A stretch of 15,431 nt of DNA from Syntrophales bacterium (GTDB taxonomy: Bacteria; Desulfobacterota; Syntrophia; Syntrophales; UBA8958). Every line of letters begins with the position of its first letter. Position 1 is the first letter of the stretch. Shown piece by piece: positions 1-7,080 of this stretch. The notes under the pieces are model-generated. The model saw only the letters and a list, made by a program, of their open reading frames with translations, did no database searches and was not told the DNA's origin. Where the stretch lies: NCBI GenBank assembly GCA_023231165.1, contig JALNVY010000029.1, positions 1 to 15,431 of the forward strand. The letters are read 5' to 3'. Position numbers and translations under genes: made by a program.

Positions 1-1
1 C

Positions 2-124
2 GTCGCCACTCTTCTCATGGGCGTGGTCTGGGGCTGCATCTATTATAAGTATCCGAACTTCTGGGGTGTGACCATCTCGCACGCCCTCCTCGGGGCGGTC
101 GCCATTACGGCAGGCATGATTTAA
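2..124 (+). CDS. C-terminal end of a CPBP-family (CAAX-type) intramembrane protease, 5' truncated by the window
   Basis: Only the last 40 codons are inside the window; the frame is open from base 2 to a TAA at 122-124. The peptide is hydrophobic and contains the segments WGCIYYKYPNFWGVTISHAL and LLGAVAITAG. That pattern (aromatic stretch, then SHAL with a conserved histidine, then a final membrane helix) is typical of the last conserved motif of CPBP/Abi intramembrane glutamic proteases. These are multi-spanning membrane enzymes, and the histidine belongs to the active site in the family. The catalytic EExxR motif would lie upstream, outside the window, so activity cannot be judged. It is the only plus-strand gene before a degraded stretch and shows no link to the phosphate genes further right. 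The family call rests on a short peptide. Confidence 0.6.
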   Translation, partial: VATLLMGVVWGCIYYKYPNFWGVTISHALLGAVAITAGMI

Positions 125-152
125 CGGCTTCCTGTTGACAAAACGAGAAAAT

Positions 153-199
153 CCGAACAAGCTCATCAATCATCTGATCGATACGAACGTTCCAGAGAT
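153..199 (+). pseudogene. Short relic of phoH (47 bases matching the phoH gene of this window)
   Basis: Bases 153-199 match bases 3551-3597, inside phoH, at 42 of 47 positions by eye, without gaps. In the same frame they read PNKLINHLIDTNVPEI, against PNKLINHLIDTDVLEM (residues 321-336) of the intact PhoH. Three of the five mismatches are at third codon positions, so the piece was probably part of a coding gene when it diverged. Similarity stops on both sides, and no further PhoH motif (Walker A, DEAQ) is present. I read it as the scar of a second, deleted phoH-like gene, or of a small duplication, next to the broken amphi-Trp locus. It has no function that I can see. Confidence 0.7.
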
Positions 200-209
200 C
201 AAAGCGATT

Positions 210-374
210 CTATTCCAGGGCCACAGGCTTGCACAGATATTGCTCATCCTTTGCCGCACGGGCGCACTTCCTGCAGATGAATTTCGGATTCCCGACAATT
301 TGTTTAAGGGTCTCCATGTGTTCTTCGATTTTTTCTTTTTTGTACTTGCACAGGGTTTTTGTATCATCGGACAT
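210..374 (-). CDS. Small cysteine-containing protein, 54 residues, function unknown
   Basis: Read on the minus strand from an ATG at 374-372 to a TAG at 212-210. The protein begins MSDDTKTLCKYKKEKIEEHM and later carries PKFICRKCARAAKDEQYLCK. It has four cysteines: C9, a CxxC pair at C34 and C37, and C48 in a CKP motif near the end. The pattern C...CxxC...C suggests a small zinc- or iron-binding knuckle, preceded by a charged helix of about residues 10-27. There is no signal peptide or membrane segment. The ATG lies 5 bases after the stop of the restored reading frame of the upstream broken amphi-Trp gene, so the two were probably translated together. The frame is intact although both flanks are degraded. 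I do not recognise a named family. The regular cysteine spacing and clean open frame argue that it is a real gene. Confidence 0.6.
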   Translation of the reverse strand: MSDDTKTLCKYKKEKIEEHMETLKQIVGNPKFICRKCARAAKDEQYLCKPVALE

Positions 375-379
375 TTGAC

Positions 380-1056
380 CTATCTCACTTTCACAATTGA
401 TATGCCATAATCATCCACATTACAATCTATGTCATGGACCCGCAGCCATTCAAGCTCGATGGTCATCTGGTCTTGGCGGCTTTTCTTCTCCTTCTGTACA
501 TCTGCCTCAATCTTTAATTTCACGGGATCATCCGTTTTCGTGATTCAATGACAATCCGGCCATTTTTCAGAGCGGCGACCAAGTTTTCCAGGTGCCGGAC
601 CGTCTCCATGAGGCCGATGGTTATCTTGACCTTTATCCGCCCCTCTTTCAAGGGAATGGGGCTCGGGTTAGTTTCTTTTCTCTGGGGGAGATGGGCGGCT
701 GGCGTGTCATTGACCGTTGCCCATCCTTCCGGAGACCCACAGGACTTCGGTTCAAATTCTGTGATGCCGTCATCCGCACAAACGACTGTTGCTGCAGGCA
801 TTGGCGCAGCGACATGGGCGGCCTCGAAGCAGTCCAAGGGCAAGGCCTTGAAAAATGCCATGACGTCCTCTGGGATATCATCCCTCCGGTCGATGGGTAC
901 GGACATGACCGCGTTGATAAAGGCCTCCATAAGGTCGTCATAACCTTTTTTGTGGATGGTAATCCTTGTTTCAAGGAGGTGTTCGTGCTGATTAAAGATC
1001 TTGCAGATCTCCTTCACATCGAAATAGCTGATATCATGAGTCTTTTTATGTGCCAT
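380..1056 (-). pseudogene. amphi-Trp domain protein (GAK-associated), broken by a frameshift near the 3' end
   Basis: The minus-strand frame opens at ATG 1056 behind a good ribosome site (AAAGGAAG) and stops after 178 codons at 520. The first 90 or so residues (segments such as YDDLMEAFINAV and DIPEDVMAFFKALP) form a helical region I cannot name. A low-complexity linker follows. The end reads ETVRHLENLVAALKNGRIVI, nearly the same as the start of the amphi-Trp domain encoded at 10353-10655. The domain then breaks into ESRKRMIP-stop. Its missing second half is found in another frame from about 539 down to 380: DDPVKLKIEADVQ, then QMTIELEWLRV with the signature tryptophan. Aligned to the intact paralogue, about eight codons plus a non-multiple of three have been lost at the junction. 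A shortened protein with the N-terminal region could still be made. Confidence 0.7.
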
Positions 1057-1279
1057 TGATTCTTCCTTTCTAAAGGGTGGGTCTCAGTGGTTACTGACAA
1101 CTCTATAGCGAACAATTGTTGCAGTATTACGACGTTTTGATGAAGATTCACGAAAATTCCTGTTGTCAAAATCCTTCTTCATATATCTCCATCATGAAAT
1201 CCGTCTCCGTTTATGTTCATCAATTCTTAATTAAACGTTGATACGCCTGTAACAATTATCCCCTATACTATGCCCCAAT
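1057..1279. promoter_or_regulatory. Divergent intergenic region between the broken amphi-Trp gene and the pyruvate kinase pseudogene
   Basis: This 223-base, AT-rich gap separates two divergently read broken genes and should once have held both promoters. I see a perfect 10-base palindrome, AACAATTGTT (1111-1120), and a TATACT resembling a -10 element about 15 bases upstream of the pyruvate kinase ATG. A TTGATA lies upstream of it, but the spacing of about 20 bases is long for a sigma-70 promoter. The amphi-Trp ribosome site (AAAGGAAG, minus strand) lies just outside its ATG. No open frame, terminator hairpin or RNA gene is visible. Promoter assignments are guesses by eye. Confidence 0.3.
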
Positions 1280-1715
1280 ATGATCAAGCGCGATGTAAAA
1301 AAGAAGACCAAGATCGTCGCCACTATTTCCGATAGGCGTTGCGACGTGCCGTTTCTTACGTCCCTCTATCAGGCGGGAATGGATGCGGTCAGACTCAACA
1401 CGGCCCACCAAACTCCGGAAGGGTCCATGAAGGTAATTCTAAATATTCGCGCCGTATCGGACCATATTGCAATTATGGTTGATACGAAAGGCCCTGAAAT
1501 CAGAACTACCCATATTTCCGAACCGATTGCCGTCAAAAAAGGAGATATCCTGCCCTTCAGGGGCGATCCGGGCGGGGAATCATCCCGCTCATACGTCTAT
1601 GTCAGCCACGGGGCATTTGTCGATGAAACTCCGATCAAGAGCCATATTCTCATCGATTATGGAGATACGGAACTCCTTTTCTGCATCGATCAGGATGTGG
1701 ATTTCATCGCCCATT

Positions 1716-1725
1716 CCTTCCCTTC
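1716..1725 (+). repeat. 5-base tandem duplication (CCTTC twice) causing the first pyk frameshift
   Basis: The sequence CCTTCCCTTC sits between the codons for HSF and VRN of pyruvate kinase. Deleting either copy joins the two reading frames exactly and gives the expected family sequence HSFVRNKEDV. This identifies the lesion as a slippage-type duplication, not the boundary of two separate genes. Confidence 0.85.
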
Positions 1726-2580
1726 GTCAGAAATAAGGAAGATGTGATATCACTTCAAGAGATTCTGGATAAACGGAATAGCCCAATCAAGATCATCGCT
1801 AAGATCGAAAACCAATCCGGCGTGAACCATATCGATGAAATCCTCGATCATGCCTACGGTATCATGGTGGCCCGCGGTGATCTGGCCATCAAAATTCCCT
1901 ATGAAAGAATACCGGGCATTCAAAAGATGCTGATCAGCAAGTGCATTGCCCGTCGGAAACCCGTAATCATCGCCACGCAGATGCTCCATTCGATGATCAA
2001 AAATCCCCGTCCGACACGGGCCGAGCTCAGTGACATTGCCAACGCGATCTACAGCAAAACGGACGCCATCATGCTGAGCGGCGAGACTACCGGCGGAAAA
2101 TACCCGCTGGAAGCGGTAAGCACCATGGCAAAAGTCGCCGTGGAGGTCGAAAAGTCCCGTAGTGACATCCATAAAACCCCCAGCGTTATTTTGACGAACG
2201 ATAGATCGGCCTATCTGACTAAAACGGCGGTGGAATCGGCTATAAAGCTCAACGCTAAGGCCATTATCGCCGACACCTCGTCGGGTAATTCCATTCGCAA
2301 CATTGCTGGATTCCGGGGCCGCAAACCCGTCTTCGCCCACTGCTACGATCAGCACGTCGTAAGACAACTTTCCCTGTCCTTTGGCGTCTTTCCTGAATAT
2401 ATTCAAATGACGGAGAGCCCCATGATTTTGTTCGCAAGGCGCTTTTTCACCATCTGGAGAGCGGCAGTCTTCAGGAGAACGATCTTGTGGTCGTTTTGGC
2501 CGGAAACTTCGGGAACAGTTTCGGACCATCATTTATTGAAATTACACCGGTCAGCCTTTTCATGATGGAGAAAAATATAA

Positions 2581-2593
2581 AGGAGGGTTCTTG
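2581..2593 (+). promoter_or_regulatory. Ribosome binding site and TTG start codon of phoH
   Basis: AGGAGGG (2581-2587) is a near-perfect Shine-Dalgarno sequence 3 bases before TTG (2591-2593). The frame then reads MRKKIFVLDTNVLL, which puts the first PIN-domain aspartate at residue 9, as expected for the family. There is no ATG nearby that would keep the PIN domain whole. The ribosome site lies inside the last codons of the pyruvate kinase pseudogene. Confidence 0.75.
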
Positions 2594-3892
2594 AGAAAAA
2601 AAATCTTTGTTCTTGACACCAACGTCCTTCTTCACGATCCTCGGTCCCTTTTTGCCTTTGAAGACAACGAAATCGTCCTTCCCTTCAGCGTCATCGAGGA
2701 AATTGACAATCAAAAAAAAAGGCAGGACGAAATTGGCCGCAATGCCCGGACAACATCTCAGGAACTGGACAGACTCCGGGGGAAGGGGCGTCTGTCGGAA
2801 GGCGTCGATCTGCCGTCCGGCGGTCGTATCAAGATCGAATTGAATCATCGCTGGTCAGGGGAATCATTGCCGGCGGGCATGGACAGCAGCAAGCATGACA
2901 ACCGGATCCTCTCCGTCGCCCATTATCTGCATCATTCCGAAAAGAGGCAGGTTTATCTCGTAACCAAGGATCTCAATCTGCGCATCATGGCCGATGTGTT
3001 AGGCATTCCCGCCCAGGATTTCTTTAACGACAAGGTGGATTATGCCAGACTATATAGCGGGATTGAAGAGTGGCATACCTCGGCCGAAGTGATCACGTCC
3101 TTTTATCGGGAAGGTTGCGTCAAGGTTGATGAAAGCCTTGCCGCCCGTCCCAACCAGTGCATAGTAATGCGTAACGGGTCTTCTCAGTCGGCCCTGGCCC
3201 GTTTTTATCGTGGTCAGCTCCACAACCTCTCCCACGGGGACAGCGCGAATTTCGGAATCCGGGCGCGCAACAAAGAACAGCGCTTTGCCCTCGAAATGCT
3301 GCTCAACAACACCATCAAGGTAGTCACCATGATCGGGCGCGCCGGTACGGGAAAAACCCTTTTGGCGATTGCCGTGGGTCTTGAAAAGGTCGTGGAACAG
3401 AAAAGCTACGCTCGTCTCCTTATCACCCGCCCTGTTATGCCCATCGGGAATGACCTGGGCTATCTACCCGGTTCCAAAGAGGAAAAACTCAGGCCATGGA
3501 TGCAACCGATCTATGATAACATGGAGCTTCTCTTCAGTAACAATGCCCAGCCGAACAAGCTCATAAATCATCTGATCGACACGGACGTTCTGGAGATGGA
3601 GGCCCTCACCTATATCCGCGGCCGGAGCATTCCCCGGCAATTCATCATCTGTGATGAGGCGCAGAATCTATCGCCCCACATGATCAAGACCCTGATTACC
3701 CGGGTGGGGGAAGGGACGAAGATCGTTTTTACGGGGGATCCCGAACAGATTGACCATCCCTATCTAGACGCCAGCAGCAATGGGCTAAGTCATCTCGTGG
3801 ATCGATTGAAAGATGAGGAAATCGCCGGTCATGTTACTCTCGTTAAGGGAGAACGCTCCCCGGTGGCGGAGATGGGGGCCCGCTTGCTGTAG
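2591..3892 (+). CDS. phoH: PhoH family protein: PIN ribonuclease-like domain fused to PhoH ATPase
   Basis: The 433-residue cytoplasmic protein has two parts. Residues 4 to about 140 are a PIN domain: LDTNVLLHD with D9 and N11, then VIEEID, and later DNRILSVA and LVTKDLNLR supply further acidic residues of the nuclease site. Residues 225-433 are the PhoH P-loop ATPase: Walker A GRAGTGKT at 249-256, TRPVMPIG, then Walker B IICDEAQN with D355 and E356, and sensor FTGDPEQID. The length fits the YlaK/PhoH2 type. In that family the PIN domain cuts RNA and the ATPase is thought to unwind it; the PhoH name comes from induction by phosphate starvation in E. coli. All key motifs look intact, although the upstream pyruvate kinase partner is dead. 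A 107-base gap with a candidate Pho box separates it from the next gene. Confidence 0.93.
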   Translation: MRKKIFVLDTNVLLHDPRSLFAFEDNEIVLPFSVIEEIDNQKKRQDEIGRNARTTSQELDRLRGKGRLSEGVDLPSGGRIKIELNHRWSGESLPAGMDSSKHDNRILSVAHYLHHSEKRQVYLVTKDLNLRIMADVLGIPAQDFFNDKVDYARLYSGIEEWHTSAEVITSFYREGCVKVDESLAARPNQCIVMRNGSSQSALARFYRGQLHNLSHGDSANFGIRARNKEQRFALEMLLNNTIKVVTMIGRAGTGKTLLAIAVGLEKVVEQKSYARLLITRPVMPIGNDLGYLPGSKEEKLRPWMQPIYDNMELLFSNNAQPNKLINHLIDTDVLEMEALTYIRGRSIPRQFIICDEAQNLSPHMIKTLITRVGEGTKIVFTGDPEQIDHPYLDASSNGLSHLVDRLKDEEIAGHVTLVKGERSPVAEMGARLL

Positions 3893-3909
3893 ATATCCAG
3901 ATGAAATAG

Positions 3910-3938
3910 CTTAACATATCTTTAACGCAAACGTAATC
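3910..3938 (+). promoter_or_regulatory. Candidate Pho box (three 7-base repeats at 11-base spacing) upstream of the GAK operon
   Basis: CTTAACA (3910-3916), TTTAACG (3921-3927) and CGTAATC (3932-3938) are separated by exactly 4 bases each (TATC, CAAA). Repeats of 7 bases with 4-base spacers are the layout of PhoB binding sites. The core TTAAC differs from the E. coli CTGTCAT consensus and is closer to the TTAACA repeats bound by PhoP in Bacillus. The third unit is weak. A CATAAA at 3946-3951 could be the -10 element, although it lies only 7 bases past the third repeat. The site is 61 bases before the first gene of an operon encoding a PhoU-domain protein, and phoR/phoU/pstB lie nearby. Found by eye and not scored. 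Confidence 0.4.
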
Positions 3939-3999
3939 GTTCCTTCATAAAACAATTGTACAAGCCACGGACTACTCGCGTAAGGTAACAATCTTAGCA

Positions 4000-5133
4000 A
4001 TGAAAACGGAAAAAGACGGGTTCCCCGTCCCTACAGAGATTACGGAATGGGAGCAGGCGGTATATGATCGGCTCGTTTCCGTTGAGCTTAACGAGGAACA
4101 AGTTGAGCGCATCATTCATCCAACCACTATTTATGAAAAAGAAGATACCGTGCTGGCCATTCACTGGCATCCGGAGATGGCGTCCCTGGAACTGGTGCGG
4201 AAGCGCCTTCGCGCCATGTATCCCAACGCCGTTCAGACCCTGATCATCCCGACGCAGCATAACGAGTTGATGACATACGACGACTACACAGGAGCGGAGG
4301 TGGATTGCCGCGCTGCGGCGTTCAACAGGAAGATTCAGATCCTTCTGCACTTCGCAAAGGAGAAGATCGCGGAGGCGCATGTCCTCAAGTCCATGATTGC
4401 CCATACCTATAAATACCGCCAGACTCAGTTCTTCGAATTCATTGATACTATCCTGGAGCCAGCGTACGAAGAACGTCTTCAGGAAGCGGCGCGTTTAACA
4501 GTTACAGAAGCAGCGCTGGTGGCCTTTACCAGGGATCATACACGAAAACTCCTCAAGCTCGTTATGAAGAACTTTTCCGCAACCCCTGAAATTTCTTTCA
4601 AAAATAAGCTCCTGATCAATTATTTTTATGCCCTCCGGGAACGTTACGAATCCCATACGGTGGAGCGGGCCGTAATTTTTCTGGCCGGGGTGAAGGAAAT
4701 CGTCAAAAAACACTTCCGCCTTGATTATTTTTATGAAGTCAATGAAATTATTGAAGAGACGAGGGCCTTGGGGGGCGGGGTGATTGTTCCCCATCCCGAA
4801 CAGTTCTGGCCCGTGCTCCTGGCGGATTACAATGTGGACGGGTATGAGGTCTGGAACCCCCAATCCCAGGAATTCACAGAATTTCTCATTCAGGTCGTGC
4901 TAAAGAAAAACAGGGAGTTAAGGGGAGTCCAGCGGCCTTTCCTCGTCGTCATGGGAGATGATACCCATCTAAGTGAAAAGATCCTTGCTCCGGCCAGTCA
5001 GCAACCTGATAAGGCGGGCCGTGAGGTTGGCTATCAGCCGGCGTGGCAGGATTTGGCTATCCGCAAGAGCCTCAATATGGGAGATTTCGAAAAGCATAAG
5101 ATTATCGAGGAATACAGAAGCCGCCTTCGTTAA
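4000..5133 (+). CDS. PHP-superfamily-like metal-dependent phosphoesterase, first gene of the GAK operon
   Basis: A 377-residue soluble protein with no signal peptide or membrane helix. Its motifs follow the order of the PHP (polymerase and histidinol phosphatase) superfamily: an HxH at H55/H57 in AIHWHPEM, H87, a second metal histidine in VPHPEQFWP (H265), then GYEVWN (E283), equivalent to the GIEVYN motif, and finally GDDTHLSEK (D321, H323), equivalent to GSDAH. A helical insert of about 130 residues (roughly 115-250) separates the first and second halves and is longer than in small PHP enzymes. PHP proteins hydrolyse phosphate esters using two or three metal ions; the substrate here is unknown. 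The start ATG has a weak ribosome site (AAGG). It is followed after 25 bases by an amphi-Trp gene, so it probably belongs to the same transcript as the GAK core. The superfamily call is mine, from motifs alone. Confidence 0.65.
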   Translation: MKTEKDGFPVPTEITEWEQAVYDRLVSVELNEEQVERIIHPTTIYEKEDTVLAIHWHPEMASLELVRKRLRAMYPNAVQTLIIPTQHNELMTYDDYTGAEVDCRAAAFNRKIQILLHFAKEKIAEAHVLKSMIAHTYKYRQTQFFEFIDTILEPAYEERLQEAARLTVTEAALVAFTRDHTRKLLKLVMKNFSATPEISFKNKLLINYFYALRERYESHTVERAVIFLAGVKEIVKKHFRLDYFYEVNEIIEETRALGGGVIVPHPEQFWPVLLADYNVDGYEVWNPQSQEFTEFLIQVVLKKNRELRGVQRPFLVVMGDDTHLSEKILAPASQQPDKAGREVGYQPAWQDLAIRKSLNMGDFEKHKIIEEYRSRLR

Positions 5134-5158
5134 GGGGCCGCAAATAAGGGGGGTGAAT

Positions 5159-5434
5159 ATGGAGGAAGAGAAAACCTTTCAGCATGAATCTGTCGAAGAT
5201 AAAGATTCCATCGTGAAATACCTGCAGACGCTGTCCGAAGGATTCCGGAAGCGGAAACTGGAATTCCAGAGCGGACAGGAAAAAATCGTGCTGGAGCCTG
5301 CCGGGCTCATCCAGGTGGAGATCAAGGTGAAAAACCGCAGCCGTAAATCAAAGATATCATTGAAGTTTACCTGGAAAGATCAGCCGGCTCGCCGCCGGGA
5401 ACGTCATTTGAGCATAGAATCCAGCCATGAATAA
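5159..5434 (+). CDS. Small amphi-Trp domain protein, first intact copy (91 residues)
   Basis: The ATG at 5159 follows a G-rich ribosome site (AAGGGGGGTG); a longer open frame in the same phase has no supporting start. The protein is almost entirely one amphi-Trp domain. An amphipathic helix (about residues 15-32, SIVKYLQTLSEGFRK) is followed by alternating beta-strand patterns (KLEFQSG, EKIVLEP, IQVEIKVK) and the closing strand ISLKFTWKD, with the name-giving W72. A basic tail follows (RRRERH). The domain is the A of the GAK system and has no known biochemical activity. Its stop overlaps the start of the PhoU-phosphotransferase gene by 8 bases, which suggests translational coupling and perhaps interaction. 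It is shorter and more basic than the second copy at 10353-10655 and lacks the VRHLENL helix shared by that copy and the broken one on the left. Confidence 0.75.
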   Translation: MEEEKTFQHESVEDKDSIVKYLQTLSEGFRKRKLEFQSGQEKIVLEPAGLIQVEIKVKNRSRKSKISLKFTWKDQPARRRERHLSIESSHE

Positions 5435-7070
5435 ATCCGCCATGTTTGCCTTTGAAGGTTTGAATGAGAATTTTCAGTTTCTCGTCCTCAAGATCCGCCA
5501 GCAGATGGAGGACACGCTCAAGACACTGGAATCTCATGAGCAGGTGATTCCTGCGGAGGTGAAGTTCCGGGAAGACTACATCGACAATCTCAAGGTCATT
5601 ATCGAGCGGAAAAGCTACAAGAAGATACTGAAGAGCCGGACGGATGAGAACCGCGTTATCCGCATCATGGGCTCCCTGAACACCGCCGTCAGCAATCTGG
5701 AGGAGATCGGCGATCACCTCGTCAGTATCGTGACCCAGACCCATTACTTCAAAGATCGGTACTTTCTCGATCAGTTCGATTATCAATCCTATTTCCGGGA
5801 AATACTGACGGCGACGGATCTCATCGTGGAGAGTCTTTTCCGGGGCAATATCAAGAACGCCCTGATCATCTGCCGTTCGGAAATCGAACTGGACCGCCTC
5901 TACAAAAGAGATTTCGACACGATCATGAGCATACTTCAGGTAGGTAGGGAGATCGGCGATGCGATTACCGCCTTGAATATCCTGCGCTATCTGGAACGTA
6001 TCGGCGATTCCCTCCTGAATATCGGCGAGGCCATCATCTCCGCCTATGCGGGAACGCGCCTGAAGATCTTTGAATATATCGCCCTGAAGGAAACCCTGGA
6101 TTCATCCAGCGAGGAATTCGTTCTCGAAGACCTGAACGTGGAAACCAAATCCGGCTGTCGGATTGAGAAGGTCATCAACAGGCCGTCCCGGACGGATACC
6201 CAGGAGGTCATTTTTAAGGAAGGCGATGCGGGGAAACTCCAGCAGGAAAACCGTAAGCTGGAGGAATGGCAGTCCCTCGTGCCGGGCCTGACCCCCAAGG
6301 TGTTCGGATTCCAGGTCCTGGGAGAAAAGGCGATTCTGCTTCTCGAATACCTCCACGGCCATGATTTTCAGGATATTCTCCTCGGCAAGGACAGCAGCGT
6401 CCTGAAAAAAGCCATCAGCCGTCTGACGTCGCTGGTTGAGGTGATCTGGACGAACACAAAGAGCGATGAGGTCGTGCAGGCCGGCTTCGTCAATCAGTTG
6501 TTGAAGAAAATCCCCAACGTCTATCACGTGCACCCCAAGTTTGTCGCCCAGACGAAGTTCATCGGCGGCCTGAAGCAGTCCTCTTTGCAGGAGCGCCTGG
6601 AAAGGGCCGCCGCCATCGAAGCGGAACTTGCCGCCCCTTTTTCCGTTTTTATTCACGGCGATTTCAACACCGATAACATCATTTACAATATCCAGGAAGA
6701 CAGGATCTACTATATCGATCCCCATCGGTCCGTCCAGATGGATTACGTTCAGGACGTGTCGGTATTCATGGTATCCAATTTCCGCATCCCCGTCTTCGAT
6801 GCCAACATCAGGGAGCGCCAGGCTTGTGTCATCGATTTTTTTTACCGGTTTGCCAAGTCGTTCGCTGAGAAGAATCAGGATGTGAACTTTGATGCCAGGC
6901 TGACTTTGGGTATTATCCGTTCCCTTGTTACCTCAACACGGTTTATCGTCAAGGAGGAATTCGCTAAGGTACTATATTTCCGAGGGTTGTACCTCCTGGA
7001 TAAACTTCTCGATCACGAGGGGGCTTCTTGGGACACCTTCAGGCTTCCCGATGATGTATTTATGAGTTAG
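5427..7070 (+). CDS. Fusion protein: two PhoU-like helical domains plus an APH-type phosphotransferase domain
   Basis: This 547-residue protein begins with an all-helical PhoU-like region (about 1-215). It holds two copies of the PhoU metal-binding signature: LEEIGDHLVSI (about 91-101) and LERIGDSLLNIGEAI (about 189-203). From about 245 to 520 comes an aminoglycoside/choline-kinase fold. This has a strand with VIFKEGD (possible ATP lysine K264), LLLEYLHG (hinge), the catalytic loop IHGDFNTDN with D412 and N417, and the metal aspartate D431 in YIDPHR. PhoU proteins bind metal clusters and report phosphate transport state to PhoR; APH-fold enzymes phosphorylate small molecules or proteins. Joining them suggests a kinase whose activity follows phosphate status, but its substrate cannot be deduced. 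The start overlaps the preceding amphi-Trp gene by 8 bases. The gene is separated by 58 bases, including a small hairpin, from the ATP-grasp gene. Confidence 0.8.
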   Translation: MNKSAMFAFEGLNENFQFLVLKIRQQMEDTLKTLESHEQVIPAEVKFREDYIDNLKVIIERKSYKKILKSRTDENRVIRIMGSLNTAVSNLEEIGDHLVSIVTQTHYFKDRYFLDQFDYQSYFREILTATDLIVESLFRGNIKNALIICRSEIELDRLYKRDFDTIMSILQVGREIGDAITALNILRYLERIGDSLLNIGEAIISAYAGTRLKIFEYIALKETLDSSSEEFVLEDLNVETKSGCRIEKVINRPSRTDTQEVIFKEGDAGKLQQENRKLEEWQSLVPGLTPKVFGFQVLGEKAILLLEYLHGHDFQDILLGKDSSVLKKAISRLTSLVEVIWTNTKSDEVVQAGFVNQLLKKIPNVYHVHPKFVAQTKFIGGLKQSSLQERLERAAAIEAELAAPFSVFIHGDFNTDNIIYNIQEDRIYYIDPHRSVQMDYVQDVSVFMVSNFRIPVFDANIRERQACVIDFFYRFAKSFAEKNQDVNFDARLTLGIIRSLVTSTRFIVKEEFAKVLYFRGLYLLDKLLDHEGASWDTFRLPDDVFMS

Positions 7071-7080
7071 CGGGTATCGG

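Larger units (their letters stand above)
1280..2594 (+). pseudogene. pyk: Pyruvate kinase pseudogene (internal deletion and two frameshifts)
   Basis: Pyruvate kinase makes pyruvate and ATP from phosphoenolpyruvate and ADP. Family landmarks appear in order: TKIVATI near the N-terminus, DTKGPEIRT, ILIDYGDTELL, DFIAHSF, IIAKIENQSGV, GIMVARGDLAIKIP, ATQMLHSMI, PTRAELSDIANAI, MLSGETTGGKYPLEAV and SFGVFPEYIQ. Three lesions break it. ELLFCIDQ runs straight into DVDFIAHSF near 1685, skipping roughly 45-50 residues that normally close domain B and re-enter the barrel. A CCTTC duplication at 1716-1725 shifts the frame; removing one copy restores HSFVRNKEDVISLQ. One C is missing from the run at 2418-2421; adding it restores HDFVRKALFHHLESGSLQ through to a stop at 2592-2594. 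The catalytic domain is therefore split and shortened, so no working enzyme is expected. The 3' end overlaps the phoH start, which points to an old operon with phoH. Confidence 0.88.

Noticed and set aside
135..410. Plus-strand open frame of 91 residues containing the phoH-like peptide
   Set aside because: Only the first quarter resembles PhoH; the rest lies opposite the small cysteine protein and reads like low-complexity antisense sequence (runs of F).
592..1059. Plus-strand open frame of 155 residues opposite the amphi-Trp pseudogene
   Set aside because: The minus-strand reading has a good ribosome site and recognisable amphi-Trp sequence; the plus frame has neither.
1712..1746. Programmed frameshift joining the two pyruvate kinase halves
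   Set aside because: There is no slippery heptamer; a tandem CCTTC duplication explains the shift, and the gene also has an internal deletion and a second frameshift.
1750..2532. Long minus-strand open frame of 260 residues
   Set aside because: It is antisense to clear pyruvate kinase sequence and shows no family motif.
4973..5158. Longer form of the first amphi-Trp protein
   Set aside because: The extra 62 residues are an out-of-frame reading of the PHP-like gene; ATG 5159 has its own ribosome site.
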